From positions 1 to 40,447 of the forward strand of contig JAGCDF010000060.1 in the NCBI GenBank assembly GCA_017651225.1: 40,447 nt of DNA, written 5' to 3'. Each line of letters opens with the position of its first letter. Positions within the stretch are counted from its first letter, which is position 1. Shown here piece after piece: positions 7,615 through 14,783 of the stretch. Made by a program: the position numbers and the translations under genes. The stretch comes from Bacteroidales bacterium (GTDB lineage: Bacteria; Bacteroidota; Bacteroidia; Bacteroidales; UBA932). The notes beneath the pieces are model-generated. The model did no database searches. It had not been told where the DNA came from and was given only the letters and a program-made list of their open reading frames with translations.

Positions 7615-9357
7615 GTGAAGTTTTCTCTGAAACATATTTCCGAACACAGCAAACTGCTGTTGCTGAGTCTGATGGTCGGCGTACTCTCCGGGTGCGCCGC
7701 CGTCGTTTTGGACTGGGCGATCCACGCCATCAAGCACCTGCTCAGCGACGGTTTTCATTTCGCGTACGCGTGGCAGAACCTCGTGCTGCCGGGCATCGGC
7801 ATGCTGCTCTCGCTGCTGCTGGTGCGCTATCTGATCAAGGACAACATCGGCCACGGCGTCACGAAGGTGCTCCTGGCCGTGTCGCGCAACGAGTCGAAGA
7901 TCAAGCCGCACAACACCTGGTCTTCGATGCTGACCTCCAGCATCACCATCGGCTTCGGCGGCTCCGTCGGTGCTGAGGCGCCGATCGTGTACACGGGTGC
8001 CGCCATCGGCTCCAACCTGGGCCGCGCCTTCGGCCTGTCCTACCGCAACATCACCCTGCTGCTGGGCTGCGGCGCCGCCGGTGCCGTGGCCGGCATCTTC
8101 AAGGCGCCGCTGGCGGGCGTGCTCTTCACGCTGGAGATCCTGCTCTTCAACGTGTCGATGAAGTCGCTCCTGCCGGTGCTGATCTCCACCATCTCCGCGA
8201 CGGTGGTATCCTACATCTTCCGGGGCCAGACGCCGATCTTCGCCTGCACGCTGACGCCGTTCTCGATGGGGAATCTCCCGTTCTACCTCGTGCTGGGCGT
8301 ACTGGGCGGCCTGGGCTCGCTGTACTTCCTGCGCACGACCCTCTTCCTGGAGGACCGCATCGGCAAATTGAAGAATCCTTACCTGCGCTGGGCGCTCTGC
8401 GCCGGGGCGCTGGGCCTGCTGATCTTCCTTTTCCCGCCGCTCTACGGCGAGGGCTATGATTCCCTCGGCCTGCTGCTGAACGGGCAGTCGCTCGACCTGG
8501 AGGGCCGCAGCGTGTTGTCGTTCCTATTGGACACGAAGTGGGGCGTGCCGCTGTTCTTCGCGCTGGTCTTTTTCCTGAAGGTGCTCGCGATGACGGCGAC
8601 CAACGCCGGCGGGGGCGTGGGCGGTACCTTCGGTCCGACGCTGTTCGTGGGTGCCATCCTGGGCTTCGTCTTCGCCCGCTGCTTCAACAACCTGGGCTTC
8701 AGCGTGCCGGAGCAGAATTTCGCCCTCGTGGGCATGGCGGCGCTGATGGCCGGCGTGATGCAGGCGCCGATGACGGCCATCTTCCTCATCGCCGAGATTT
8801 CCGGCGGCTACGAGCTGCTGATTCCGCTCATCCTGACTTCGACCGTGGCGTTCGGCACCGTGCGCCTCTTCGAGAAATATTCCATCTATACCAAGCGTAT
8901 CGCGCAGAGCGGCGACCTGCTCACGCACGACAACGACCAGGCCGTCCTGACGCTCATGCACATGGAGGACCTGATCCGCGACAAGTATCCGAAGGTGCAG
9001 ATCGACGCCACGCTGCGCGAACTGGCCACGGTGGTGGCCGACACGGACGCCGCCGTGCTGGCTGTCATCGACTCGAAAGGCCGTTTCCAGGGCATGATCG
9101 ACATTGCCCTGGCCCGCAAGCCTTTGCTGGATCCGTCCAAATACGATTCCTGGCACGTCTACAACATCATGGAGCCGGTGCCGGAGTTCCTCTATGTCGG
9201 CGAGAAGATGGAGTCCGTGATGGCGAAGTTCGACCGCACGGACGCCTGGCGTCTCCCGGTTGTCGACGCCGACCGCAAGTACCTCGGCTTTATCTCCAAA
9301 TCACGTCTTCTGATGGCCTATCGCGCCGAACTCAAGGAGATCACCTCGGAGGATTAG
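7615..9357 (+). CDS. ClC-family chloride channel or H+/Cl- antiporter with CBS domains
   Basis: A 580-residue integral membrane protein of the ClC family. The GTG start follows the previous stop by one base. The membrane part (about residues 10-425) shows the family's anion-pore segments: GSVGAEAPIV in place of the GxEGP motif, with the glutamate kept, and GGTFGPTLFVGA matching GGxFxP. The C-terminal 150 residues form a CBS pair (TDAAVLAVIDSKGRFQGMI and WRLPVVDADRKYLGF), a nucleotide-sensing module. Whether it is a channel or an antiporter cannot be decided by eye. dtd starts two bases after its stop, which suggests a shared transcript without implying related function. Confidence 0.93.
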   Translation: MKFSLKHISEHSKLLLLSLMVGVLSGCAAVVLDWAIHAIKHLLSDGFHFAYAWQNLVLPGIGMLLSLLLVRYLIKDNIGHGVTKVLLAVSRNESKIKPHNTWSSMLTSSITIGFGGSVGAEAPIVYTGAAIGSNLGRAFGLSYRNITLLLGCGAAGAVAGIFKAPLAGVLFTLEILLFNVSMKSLLPVLISTISATVVSYIFRGQTPIFACTLTPFSMGNLPFYLVLGVLGGLGSLYFLRTTLFLEDRIGKLKNPYLRWALCAGALGLLIFLFPPLYGEGYDSLGLLLNGQSLDLEGRSVLSFLLDTKWGVPLFFALVFFLKVLAMTATNAGGGVGGTFGPTLFVGAILGFVFARCFNNLGFSVPEQNFALVGMAALMAGVMQAPMTAIFLIAEISGGYELLIPLILTSTVAFGTVRLFEKYSIYTKRIAQSGDLLTHDNDQAVLTLMHMEDLIRDKYPKVQIDATLRELATVVADTDAAVLAVIDSKGRFQGMIDIALARKPLLDPSKYDSWHVYNIMEPVPEFLYVGEKMESVMAKFDRTDAWRLPVVDADRKYLGFISKSRLLMAYRAELKEITSED

Positions 9358-9359
9358 GT

Positions 9360-9812
9360 ATGCGCGTCGTTATCCAGAGGGTTACTTCCGCTTCCGTTAC
9401 GATTGACGGGAAGGTCCGGTCGGAGATCGGGCCGGGGTTGCTGGTGCTGCTCGGGATCGGCCCGGACGACGGGGCGGAGGATATCGAGTGGCTGGTCCGG
9501 AAGGTGGCCGGGCTGCGGATCTTCAACGATGACGAGGGGGTGATGAACCGGAGTGTCGTGGAGATTGGGGGCGAGGCGCTGGTGGTGAGCCAGTTCACGC
9601 TGATGGCCTCTACCAAAAAAGGCAACCGGCCGTCTTATATCGGCGCTGCCGGGCACGAAATCGCGATTCCGCTGTATGAGACGTTCTGTCGGGAACTGGG
9701 CGCTGCCATCGGCCGGCCGGTCGGGACGGGGGAGTTCGGCGCCGATATGAAAGTCGCGCTGCTGAACGACGGCCCCGTCACCATCTGCATCGACTCGAAA
9801 AGCCGGATCTGA
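9360..9812 (+). CDS. dtd: D-aminoacyl-tRNA deacylase
   Basis: A 150-residue enzyme that hydrolyses D-amino acids mischarged on tRNA. It begins MRVVIQRVTSASVTIDG, the usual DTD N-terminus, and has both active-site motifs: SQFTL, and NDGPVT in the C-terminal part. Length is as expected. The ATG at 9360 was chosen because family homology starts there; the longer upstream frame is antisense-like sequence inside the ClC gene. The left end of the RAYT unit begins only 17 bp after its stop and may serve as its transcript end, since no other terminator is seen. Confidence 0.96.
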   Translation: MRVVIQRVTSASVTIDGKVRSEIGPGLLVLLGIGPDDGAEDIEWLVRKVAGLRIFNDDEGVMNRSVVEIGGEALVVSQFTLMASTKKGNRPSYIGAAGHEIAIPLYETFCRELGAAIGRPVGTGEFGADMKVALLNDGPVTICIDSKSRI

Positions 9813-9829
9813 TTTACTCGCTTGAAAAT

Positions 9830-9939
9830 GGGGAAGGTCTGATTATAGGGTCGGCACCTTCACCATTGGAAGTGCCGCAGAACACTGTCAGATGTAGAAT
9901 GACCGGGGAAGGTCCCCTACCTGGAATCAGGCCTTTCCC
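9830..9939 (+). repeat. left 110-bp palindromic end repeat of the RAYT unit
   Basis: It starts GGGGAAGGTCTGATT (9830-9844) and ends with the complementary AATCAGGCCTTTCCC (9925-9939). Both departures from perfect complementarity in this stem are G.T pairs, so the hairpin is preserved. A third copy of the core, GGGGAAGGTC, lies inside at 9905-9914. Confidence 0.8.
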
Positions 9940-10018
9940 GTAAAATTTGTATTTTTTATCCGATTACTCTTTTTTAAACGGATAGCTATACCTACTTTGG
10001 CCGAAAATACTTTAGATT

Positions 10019-10372
10019 ATGAAAAAGATTCTAGAAATCCTCCAGTATGGAGAAACCGACATCCGTTTCAAAACGGATCTCAAGCCAGCCGAAAAACCGG
10101 ATACCATTCCGGGACTTATCGCTGCATTCTGCTTCGCCATGATGACCTCTTTGTGGGGTGGCAATGAACAAGACGTTATGGCTATTATCAGGGCCTTGGC
10201 CATTGCGGATTTGTCAGTCAGCGTAAACCGCGAAGAGATGATCAAGATGATTGATCTGGAGTCCGCCGAGTTTTCTCGACTTGTGCAGGAGGCCCACAGG
10301 GAATTCGAGAAGAACGGCGGGAAGATCGTGCAGTTTGCACCATTCATCCAGCCTGGCAAGATGAGGAGCTGA
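10019..10372 (+). CDS. unknown ORF paired with the RAYT transposase
   Basis: This 117-residue protein starts MKKILEILQYGETDIRFKTDL and is predicted mostly helical, with a hydrophobic stretch GLIAAFCFAMMTSLWGG (about 39-55) and a helical segment VNREEMIKMIDLESAEFSRLVQEAH. I do not recognise a domain. It ends two bases before the transposase ATG, with a GAGGAG ribosome-binding site for that gene inside its 3' end, so the two are surely co-translated. Upstream (9940-10018) is AT-rich DNA with a 6-bp inverted repeat TATCCG/CGGATA (9957-9962, 9979-9984) but no clean -7 element. Its place inside the end repeats suggests a role in transposition, its control, or repeat binding; that is inference. Confidence 0.75.
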   Translation: MKKILEILQYGETDIRFKTDLKPAEKPDTIPGLIAAFCFAMMTSLWGGNEQDVMAIIRALAIADLSVSVNREEMIKMIDLESAEFSRLVQEAHREFEKNGGKIVQFAPFIQPGKMRS

Positions 10373-10374
10373 CC

Positions 10375-11292
10375 ATGCGTCGCGTTGTTACACACGAGCT
10401 GCCGGATGGAAGCATTCGGCAGCTTTATCCCTTTCATATCAGCATGGAGGGGCTGGAAACGGCTATCCTGTGCCGGGATGACGTGGATTATGATGCCATG
10501 GTGAAAATCCTGTGCATCGCAGCTCGCAGGAAGAACGTCATTGTCGTCATTTATGCGGTTGTCTCCAACCATAGCCACGTTGCCATTCTGGCAGCCAGCC
10601 AACAAGAAGCTCATGACTATGGACAGGAGTTGAAAAGGATGTATGCCATGTGGTTCCGGCGCAAATACGGTGAAAGCAGCGTCCTGCGAAGGACAGATAT
10701 CAAAGCCATTCTGTTGGATTCTGACTGGTATGTCCGTAATGCCCTGGCGTACATTCCCCGGAATGCCTTGGATAACGGATGTCCAATCAATGATTATCGT
10801 TGGACGGGATACCGAGCCATGTTCAGGGAAAACACTATTCCCGGCCCTGTCCGACGGGTCGCCGGACTGACGAAAAGAGAGCGGGAGTCGATTATGCATA
10901 CCGGAGACGATTTATCCGGTGTCTCATGGCTGATAGACAGTAAAAACGAGTTAATCCCGGACAGCTTCTGCGAACACCGCTATCTGGAGCAGGCCTTCGA
11001 ATGGGATCATGCTTTCTTCCTAAAGACCCTGGGTGGGCAGAACTCGGCAGAAATGTATAACAAGTTGATTGATACTCCCAGACAGATGCAAACCGACGGT
11101 GAATTCTTCAAACGGGCCAACGAGACCTGTCAGAGATGGTTCAAGGAAGATCTGTCCGGAATTTCCGAGGAAAGAAAAACGAGATTGATTCCTTATCTGT
11201 ACCGTACATGCCATACCACCATTCCGCAGCTTTCGCGGGCATTCGGGCTCTCCCAGAGCAGAGTCTCCCATATTCTAGGTCGGAAATCTTGA
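10375..11292 (+). CDS. REP-associated tyrosine transposase (RAYT, Y1/HUH family)
   Basis: A 305-residue single-strand DNA transposase of the TnpA-REP type, which in studied bacteria nicks and moves hairpin repeats. The HUH metal-binding pair is NHSH (His66, His68) after a beta strand VIVVIYAVVS. The likely catalytic tyrosine is Tyr126 in LAYIPRNAL, which corresponds to the family's YIxxNP motif, and YRWTGYRAMF matches the usual YxWSSYRAY. The C-terminal 40 residues (RTCHTTIPQLSRAFGLSQSRVSHILG) form a helix-turn-helix, an extra DNA-binding module that could read the repeat ends. No TnpB-type partner is present. The reading frame is complete, so the unit may be active. Confidence 0.88.
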   Translation: MRRVVTHELPDGSIRQLYPFHISMEGLETAILCRDDVDYDAMVKILCIAARRKNVIVVIYAVVSNHSHVAILAASQQEAHDYGQELKRMYAMWFRRKYGESSVLRRTDIKAILLDSDWYVRNALAYIPRNALDNGCPINDYRWTGYRAMFRENTIPGPVRRVAGLTKRERESIMHTGDDLSGVSWLIDSKNELIPDSFCEHRYLEQAFEWDHAFFLKTLGGQNSAEMYNKLIDTPRQMQTDGEFFKRANETCQRWFKEDLSGISEERKTRLIPYLYRTCHTTIPQLSRAFGLSQSRVSHILGRKS

Positions 11293-11312
11293 TTATTTCT
11301 GAAAGGATTTCT

Positions 11313-11422
11313 GGGGAAGGTCTGATTTTAGGTGGCAGACCTTCCCCGGCAATTCGGCCTCTGAAAGTCTCCAGTGACACTTTCCATGGTGAAGGTGTCG
11401 ACCCTAAAATCAGACCTTCCCC
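11313..11422 (-). repeat. right 110-bp palindromic end repeat of the RAYT unit
   Basis: A perfect 20-bp inverted repeat closes it: GGGGAAGGTCTGATTTTAGG at 11313-11332 against 11403-11422. A competing shorter stem pairs 11313-11324 with CAGACCTTCCCC at 11336-11347. An inner imperfect palindrome surrounds CCATGG. It is the inverted counterpart of the left repeat. Confidence 0.82.
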
Positions 11423-11451
11423 AAAAGGCGGAGCCAGTGCTGCTCTTCGTC

Positions 11452-11475
11452 ATTCGCCGGCTCCGACCGGCGAAT
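11452..11475. terminator. 9-bp perfect hairpin after the BlaI operon
   Basis: ATTCGCCGG (11452-11460) pairs with CCGGCGAAT (11467-11475) around CTCCGA. It lies downstream of the minus-strand BlaI-BlaR-TPR genes and their protease remnant. There is no T-run, so it is a weak terminator candidate or a plain palindrome. Confidence 0.4.
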
Positions 11476-11476
11476 C

Positions 11477-11578
11477 TCATTTGATATATAACTTCTTTGC
11501 CTTCAGGTCGAGGATGATGGCGAAGTGCTCCCAGACTTCGTTGCCGACGAGGGTGGTGAAAACGTCGCTGGTGAGAGA
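11477..11578 (-). pseudogene. 3' remnant of a retropepsin-like aspartyl protease gene
   Basis: On the minus strand, 33 codons after a TGA and without a start codon read ...TTLVGNEVWEHFAIILDLKAKKLYIK-stop (the end in parts: LVGNEVWEHF, AIILDLKAKKLYIK). This resembles the end of Bacteroidetes retropepsin-like proteases, where GxxxLxxFxVxxDxxxxxIYxx is typical. The rest of the gene is missing; its upstream edge abuts the stop of the TPR gene, implying a deletion. The assignment is by pattern only. Confidence 0.5.
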
Positions 11579-11589
11579 TCACCGGTGGA

Positions 11590-12747
11590 TTATTCGTTCA
11601 AGAAGAAGAGTTCGGCTTCCATGCGCTGGATGCCGGTGTCGGCGATCTCGCGGCCGCGGGTGCCTTCGGCGAAGTAGGGCTGGGCTTTCTTGTACCAGCT
11701 GAGTGCCGTCTTGTAGTCTTTTTTGAGCTCGTAGCACTGCGCGATCATGTAGTAGGCAGCGTAGTGCTTCGGACTGTATTCCAGCATCTTCTTGTACTCC
11801 GCGATGCAAAGGTCGAAGTCGCCGTTCTTGTAGGCGGAGAGGGCGTAGTTCTGGTGGGCGATGGCGGTGGCGGAGATGACCTTGGGGTCCGGCTGGAGCA
11901 TAGTGAGTGCTTTGTCGTACCAGACCTCCCAGCCGTCCTTGCGGGCGTCCGAAATCAGCTGCGCGATGGTCAGCGCCACGTTTACGTCGGTGGAATCGCG
12001 CTCCCAGGCCAGCTTGAACTCCCGTTCGGCATCGCGGAGCAGGCCGTTTTTCTGGGCGCACTGGCCCAGGTAATAGTGGACGGCGTAACCATCTTCGCCG
12101 AGTTCGTTCATGTGCTTGAAATCCGCTTCCGCGTCGTCGTAGCGCTTCTTGGCGAAGCGCGCGATGCCGCGAACCGGCAGGATGGTCAGGTTGTCCGGCT
12201 CTTCGGCGAGAAAAGCGTCCGCCAGCGCCAGCACTTCGTCGTGCTGTTCGCGCCCCAGCAGGATGCTGCAGAGTTTGTTCAGCACGCTCTCGCTGTGCGG
12301 CCGGCGGGCGAGGGCCGCGCGGTAGTAGCATTCCGCGGAGTCGCGCCGCTCCTGCTGGTTGAAGGCGTCGCCCACCAGGGAGATGACCTGCGTGATGGAG
12401 TCGCGCTGCAGGATGCCGCGCCCGATCTCGATGGCGCCGTCGTACTGCCTGCCGCGGTAGAACAGGCTCATCAGGCGGATCTGGTAGAGCAGCTTGTCCG
12501 GCTGCATCTGGGCGAGCAGAGAGTACTGATCCAGCGCTTCCGCTGCATTGCCGCTCTGGAAATGGCAGTCCACCAATTCCTCCAGAAGCTCGGGCCGGGG
12601 CCCCTGCTCGGCCATCATCTGCGTCAGCGACGCGATGGCCTCGTCATACTTCCACAGCTGCTTGAGCTCCCTCACCGCCGTGAGGTCCTGCGCCGCGAGC
12701 GGCGCCAGGGACAGGATCATCAGGATGAGGGAGATCAGGCAGCGCAT
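11590..12747 (-). CDS. secreted tetratricopeptide-repeat protein
   Basis: A 385-residue protein with a signal peptide (MRCLISLILMILSLAPLAAQ) followed by about nine helical TPR units through to the C-terminus, for example YDEAIASLTQMMAEQGPRPEL, AEALDQYSLLAQMQPDK, RDSAECYYRAALARRPHSE and DLCIAEYKKMLEYSPKHYAAYY. TPR arrays hold protein-protein contacts; no enzyme domain is seen. It is the last complete gene of a minus-strand operon: 12 nt separate its start from the M56 peptidase stop. The context suggests it works with, or is controlled by, the BlaI/BlaR pair in the periplasm, but its partner is unknown. Confidence 0.85.
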   Translation of the reverse strand: MRCLISLILMILSLAPLAAQDLTAVRELKQLWKYDEAIASLTQMMAEQGPRPELLEELVDCHFQSGNAAEALDQYSLLAQMQPDKLLYQIRLMSLFYRGRQYDGAIEIGRGILQRDSITQVISLVGDAFNQQERRDSAECYYRAALARRPHSESVLNKLCSILLGREQHDEVLALADAFLAEEPDNLTILPVRGIARFAKKRYDDAEADFKHMNELGEDGYAVHYYLGQCAQKNGLLRDAEREFKLAWERDSTDVNVALTIAQLISDARKDGWEVWYDKALTMLQPDPKVISATAIAHQNYALSAYKNGDFDLCIAEYKKMLEYSPKHYAAYYMIAQCYELKKDYKTALSWYKKAQPYFAEGTRGREIADTGIQRMEAELFFLNE

Positions 12748-12759
12748 GGTTGGTATGGT

Positions 12760-14265
12760 TTACTGTTTTTTGGAGGTGATCAGGATGACGCCGTTCTTGG
12801 CCTCATCCCCGTATTTTTTGATGGTTTCCTCGTCCTTGAGGACTTCCATTTTTTCGATGGTGCTGGGATCGATGGCGCTGAGCTCGCCGATGTACTTCAC
12901 ACCGTCCAGGATGATCAGCGGCATGGCACCGGAGGCGGTTCGGATGGAAATGGTCTGTCCTGCCGGTTTGGGGTCGTCCTTGTCGCCGCGCACCTGATAG
13001 ATGACCGGGAACATGAAGGTGACCTTGACCGGCTGGCCGTTCACCATGCCCGGCTTCCAGTTGGGGGAGGAGGAGATCACGCGGACAGCTTCGTTGTCCA
13101 GGGCTTCATAGCCGGTGCTGCGCATGACTTTGACGTCGCTGACGGAGCCGTCCGTGTTGATGGCGAACTGTACCATCACACGGCCCTGGTGGCCGGCTTC
13201 TTTTTCTTCTGCGGGATAAACCAACTGAGAGGAGACCCATTTGGCGAAGGCCTGGGCGTCGCCGCCCTGGAAGGTCGGCTTGTCCTCGATGCTGGAGAAA
13301 TCAAAGGTCTTGGCGCCTGCAGGCGGGTTCTGGGCCGTCGGCGTTTCGACGACGACAGGCGTTTCCGCGATGGCCGGGAATTCTGCAACGGTGAGCGTTT
13401 CAGTGGTGGCGGGGCGGATTTCCGCGCGAGCGGGGTTGCACAGGAACATGGTCCCTGCGAGGAGGGGAAGGAGCGCGACGTAGGCGAGGCGCATCCAGCC
13501 CGATGTGGGTTTTTTGTGCATCATGGCAATTCTTTGTTTGAGTTTGGCGTGGTTGAAGCCGTTGGCCAGGGAGAAGCGTTGCTCTCCCACGGCTTTCCGC
13601 ACCAGGAGGAGTTGGTATGAGGTTGCATCAATGCCTTGTCGGATGAGGCCTTCGTCGGCCTCGTATTCGTGCAGGAGCCGCAGCTCCGCGCGGGCGATCC
13701 ACGCCAGCGGGTTGAACCAGTGGATGGTGTTTACGAGCGTCATCAGCAGGACGTCCAGCGAGTGGTGCGCGTGGATGTGCTGCAGCTCGTGCCGCAGGAT
13801 CGCGGGGTATTTCTCATAATCCTGCCGGCTCATTACGACCTTGCGGCCCCAGCTGAAGGAGGGGACGTCGAGGTCGAGCAGTGTCAGGCGGCAGCCCTCG
13901 CAGGGCTCCTGGGAGCCGCTGCGGATGATGCGCTGCGTGCGGGCGATGGAGATGATCGACGCAGCCACGACGGAGGCGGCGCCGACCAGGTAGAGCGCGA
14001 GGAGCCAGGGGAAGGAGCCCCCGGCGGCCTGTTCGGCCTCCGTCCCGACCAGCTGCAGGTCGCCGACCTGGATGCCGGAGAGGTCCGGGACGATGACGGT
14101 GCGCAGGCGCAGCAGCGGCAGCAGGTGGCAGACCAGCGTGCCGGCGAGCAGCACGACGCGGTTGAAGCGGAAGAGGGAAGTCTTCCGCATGACCAGCAGG
14201 TAGAAGGCGTAGAAGAGGGCCAGGTACAGGCTGGCGCGCGCAATATAAAGGAGGGCCGGTGTCAT
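12760..14265 (-). CDS. BlaR1-like M56 metallopeptidase with TonB and plug-like C-terminus
   Basis: A 501-residue membrane protein of the BlaR1/MecR1 class, which senses an envelope signal and triggers BlaI cleavage. Transmembrane segments lie at about 6-25, 36-52, 86-106 and 262-276. The zinc-protease motif HELQH is at residues 159-163, with EYEADE at about 200-205 supplying the third ligand. Beyond the last membrane segment there is no penicillin-binding domain. Instead there is a TonB C-terminal domain (about 335-424: SSQLVYPAEEKEAGHQGRVM, VKVTFMFPV), then a stretch like a TonB-receptor plug (449-498: PLIILDG, IEKMEVLKDEETIKKYGDE, NGVILIT). Its start overlaps the BlaI stop by 4 bases. The signal sensed is unknown; beta-lactams are not implied. 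Confidence 0.88.
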   Translation of the reverse strand: MTPALLYIARASLYLALFYAFYLLVMRKTSLFRFNRVVLLAGTLVCHLLPLLRLRTVIVPDLSGIQVGDLQLVGTEAEQAAGGSFPWLLALYLVGAASVVAASIISIARTQRIIRSGSQEPCEGCRLTLLDLDVPSFSWGRKVVMSRQDYEKYPAILRHELQHIHAHHSLDVLLMTLVNTIHWFNPLAWIARAELRLLHEYEADEGLIRQGIDATSYQLLLVRKAVGEQRFSLANGFNHAKLKQRIAMMHKKPTSGWMRLAYVALLPLLAGTMFLCNPARAEIRPATTETLTVAEFPAIAETPVVVETPTAQNPPAGAKTFDFSSIEDKPTFQGGDAQAFAKWVSSQLVYPAEEKEAGHQGRVMVQFAINTDGSVSDVKVMRSTGYEALDNEAVRVISSSPNWKPGMVNGQPVKVTFMFPVIYQVRGDKDDPKPAGQTISIRTASGAMPLIILDGVKYIGELSAIDPSTIEKMEVLKDEETIKKYGDEAKNGVILITSKKQ

Positions 14266-14627
14266 TTCTGCTTGTTTTCGATGGTTGCGATCAGCGCCTT
14301 CAGCTCTTCGAGGTCCATCTTGTCGTCTTCGACGAACTGGGACACGAGCATGGCGTAGGAATTATCATAGTAGCGCTCGACCAGGTCGCCGACCGTGGAG
14401 CCGCGGTATTCCTTCTCCGTGACGGCGGGGGAGTAGCAGAAGCTGTTGGCCATGGGCTTGCGGGTCAGGAAGCCTTTGTCTTCCAGGAACTTGACCTGCG
14501 TCGCTACGGTGTTGTAGGAGGGTTTGGGATCGGGGATCCGGGCCACGATGTCCCGGATGAACAGGTCGCCGTTCTGCCAGACGATCTGCATGATCTCTTC
14601 TTCTTTTGCTGTTAATTTCGGTCGCAT
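14262..14627 (-). CDS. BlaI/MecI-family transcriptional repressor
   Basis: A 121-residue winged-helix repressor. The start MRPKLTAKEEEIMQIVWQNG was chosen because it matches the family N-terminus and leaves the promoter and palindrome upstream; an in-frame extension would run through them. The recognition helix region SYNTVATQVKFLEDKGFLTR is clear, and the C-terminal dimer and cleavage region follows (LVERYYDNSYAMLVSQF). It is the first gene of the operon with the M56 peptidase, overlapping it by ATGA-type spacing. By family knowledge it represses its own operon until cleaved by the peptidase. Confidence 0.93.
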   Translation of the reverse strand: MRPKLTAKEEEIMQIVWQNGDLFIRDIVARIPDPKPSYNTVATQVKFLEDKGFLTRKPMANSFCYSPAVTEKEYRGSTVGDLVERYYDNSYAMLVSQFVEDDKMDLEELKALIATIENKQK

Positions 14628-14632
14628 AGTTA

Positions 14633-14646
14633 CAGTGTTTCCACTG
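14633..14646. promoter_or_regulatory. candidate BlaI operator
   Basis: CAGTG-TTTC-CACTG is a perfect 5-bp inverted repeat that touches the -7 element and covers the expected transcription start, 6 bp upstream of the repressor ATG. Its position fits autorepression. Confidence 0.45.
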
Positions 14647-14654
14647 CAAATATA
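14647..14654 (-). promoter_or_regulatory. -7 element of the BlaI operon
   Basis: TATATTTG on the minus strand is a full match to the Bacteroidetes -7 motif, giving a leader of about 17 nt. No TTTG at -33. Confidence 0.6.
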
Positions 14655-14757
14655 CAAACAAATTTTAAAACTCCTAATCTTTTTCGGAGTTTTCCTACTT
14701 TTTTTTCGGAAACAGGCTTCTCAAGGGTCGGAAAAAGGGGATTAAAAAATAAATGCG

Positions 14758-14765
14758 TATCTTTG
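14758..14765 (+). promoter_or_regulatory. -7 element of the glycosyltransferase operon
   Basis: TATCTTTG, a full match, with the ATG 18 nt downstream. It is divergent from the BlaI promoter; about 100 bp of AT-rich DNA separates the two. Confidence 0.6.
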
Positions 14766-14783
14766 CAGGATTTAATAATCGAC

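Larger units (their letters stand above)
9830..11422 (+). mobile_element. RAYT unit: two ORFs between 110-bp inverted structured repeats
   Basis: The 1,593-bp unit contains an unknown 117-residue ORF and a Y1/HUH transposase, and starts and ends with GGGGAAGGTCTGATT and its complement. The end repeats are 110 bp each, in inverted orientation, about 80% identical without gaps (88 of 110 by hand count). Its genes use more A/T-ending codons than their neighbours, which suggests transfer. No convincing target-site duplication is seen, as expected for Y1-type transposition. No TnpB-like gene is present. Confidence 0.75.

Noticed and set aside
8538-9359. Upstream extension of dtd
   Set aside because: It is an alternative frame within the ClC gene; DTD homology starts exactly at 9360.
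9830-9939. CRISPR array or riboswitch in the repeat-rich DNA around 9.8 and 11.3 kb
   Set aside because: Only two repeats in inverted orientation, no regular spacers, and the pattern is explained by transposon ends.
10012-10899. 295-codon minus-strand frame across the RAYT unit
   Set aside because: It spans two well-supported plus-strand genes and shows no known motif or promoter.
9830-11422. IS200/IS605-type insertion sequence
   Set aside because: The transposase is Y1 but has a YIxxNP-like and YRWxxYRA pattern of RAYTs plus a C-terminal helix-turn-helix, and no TnpB is present.
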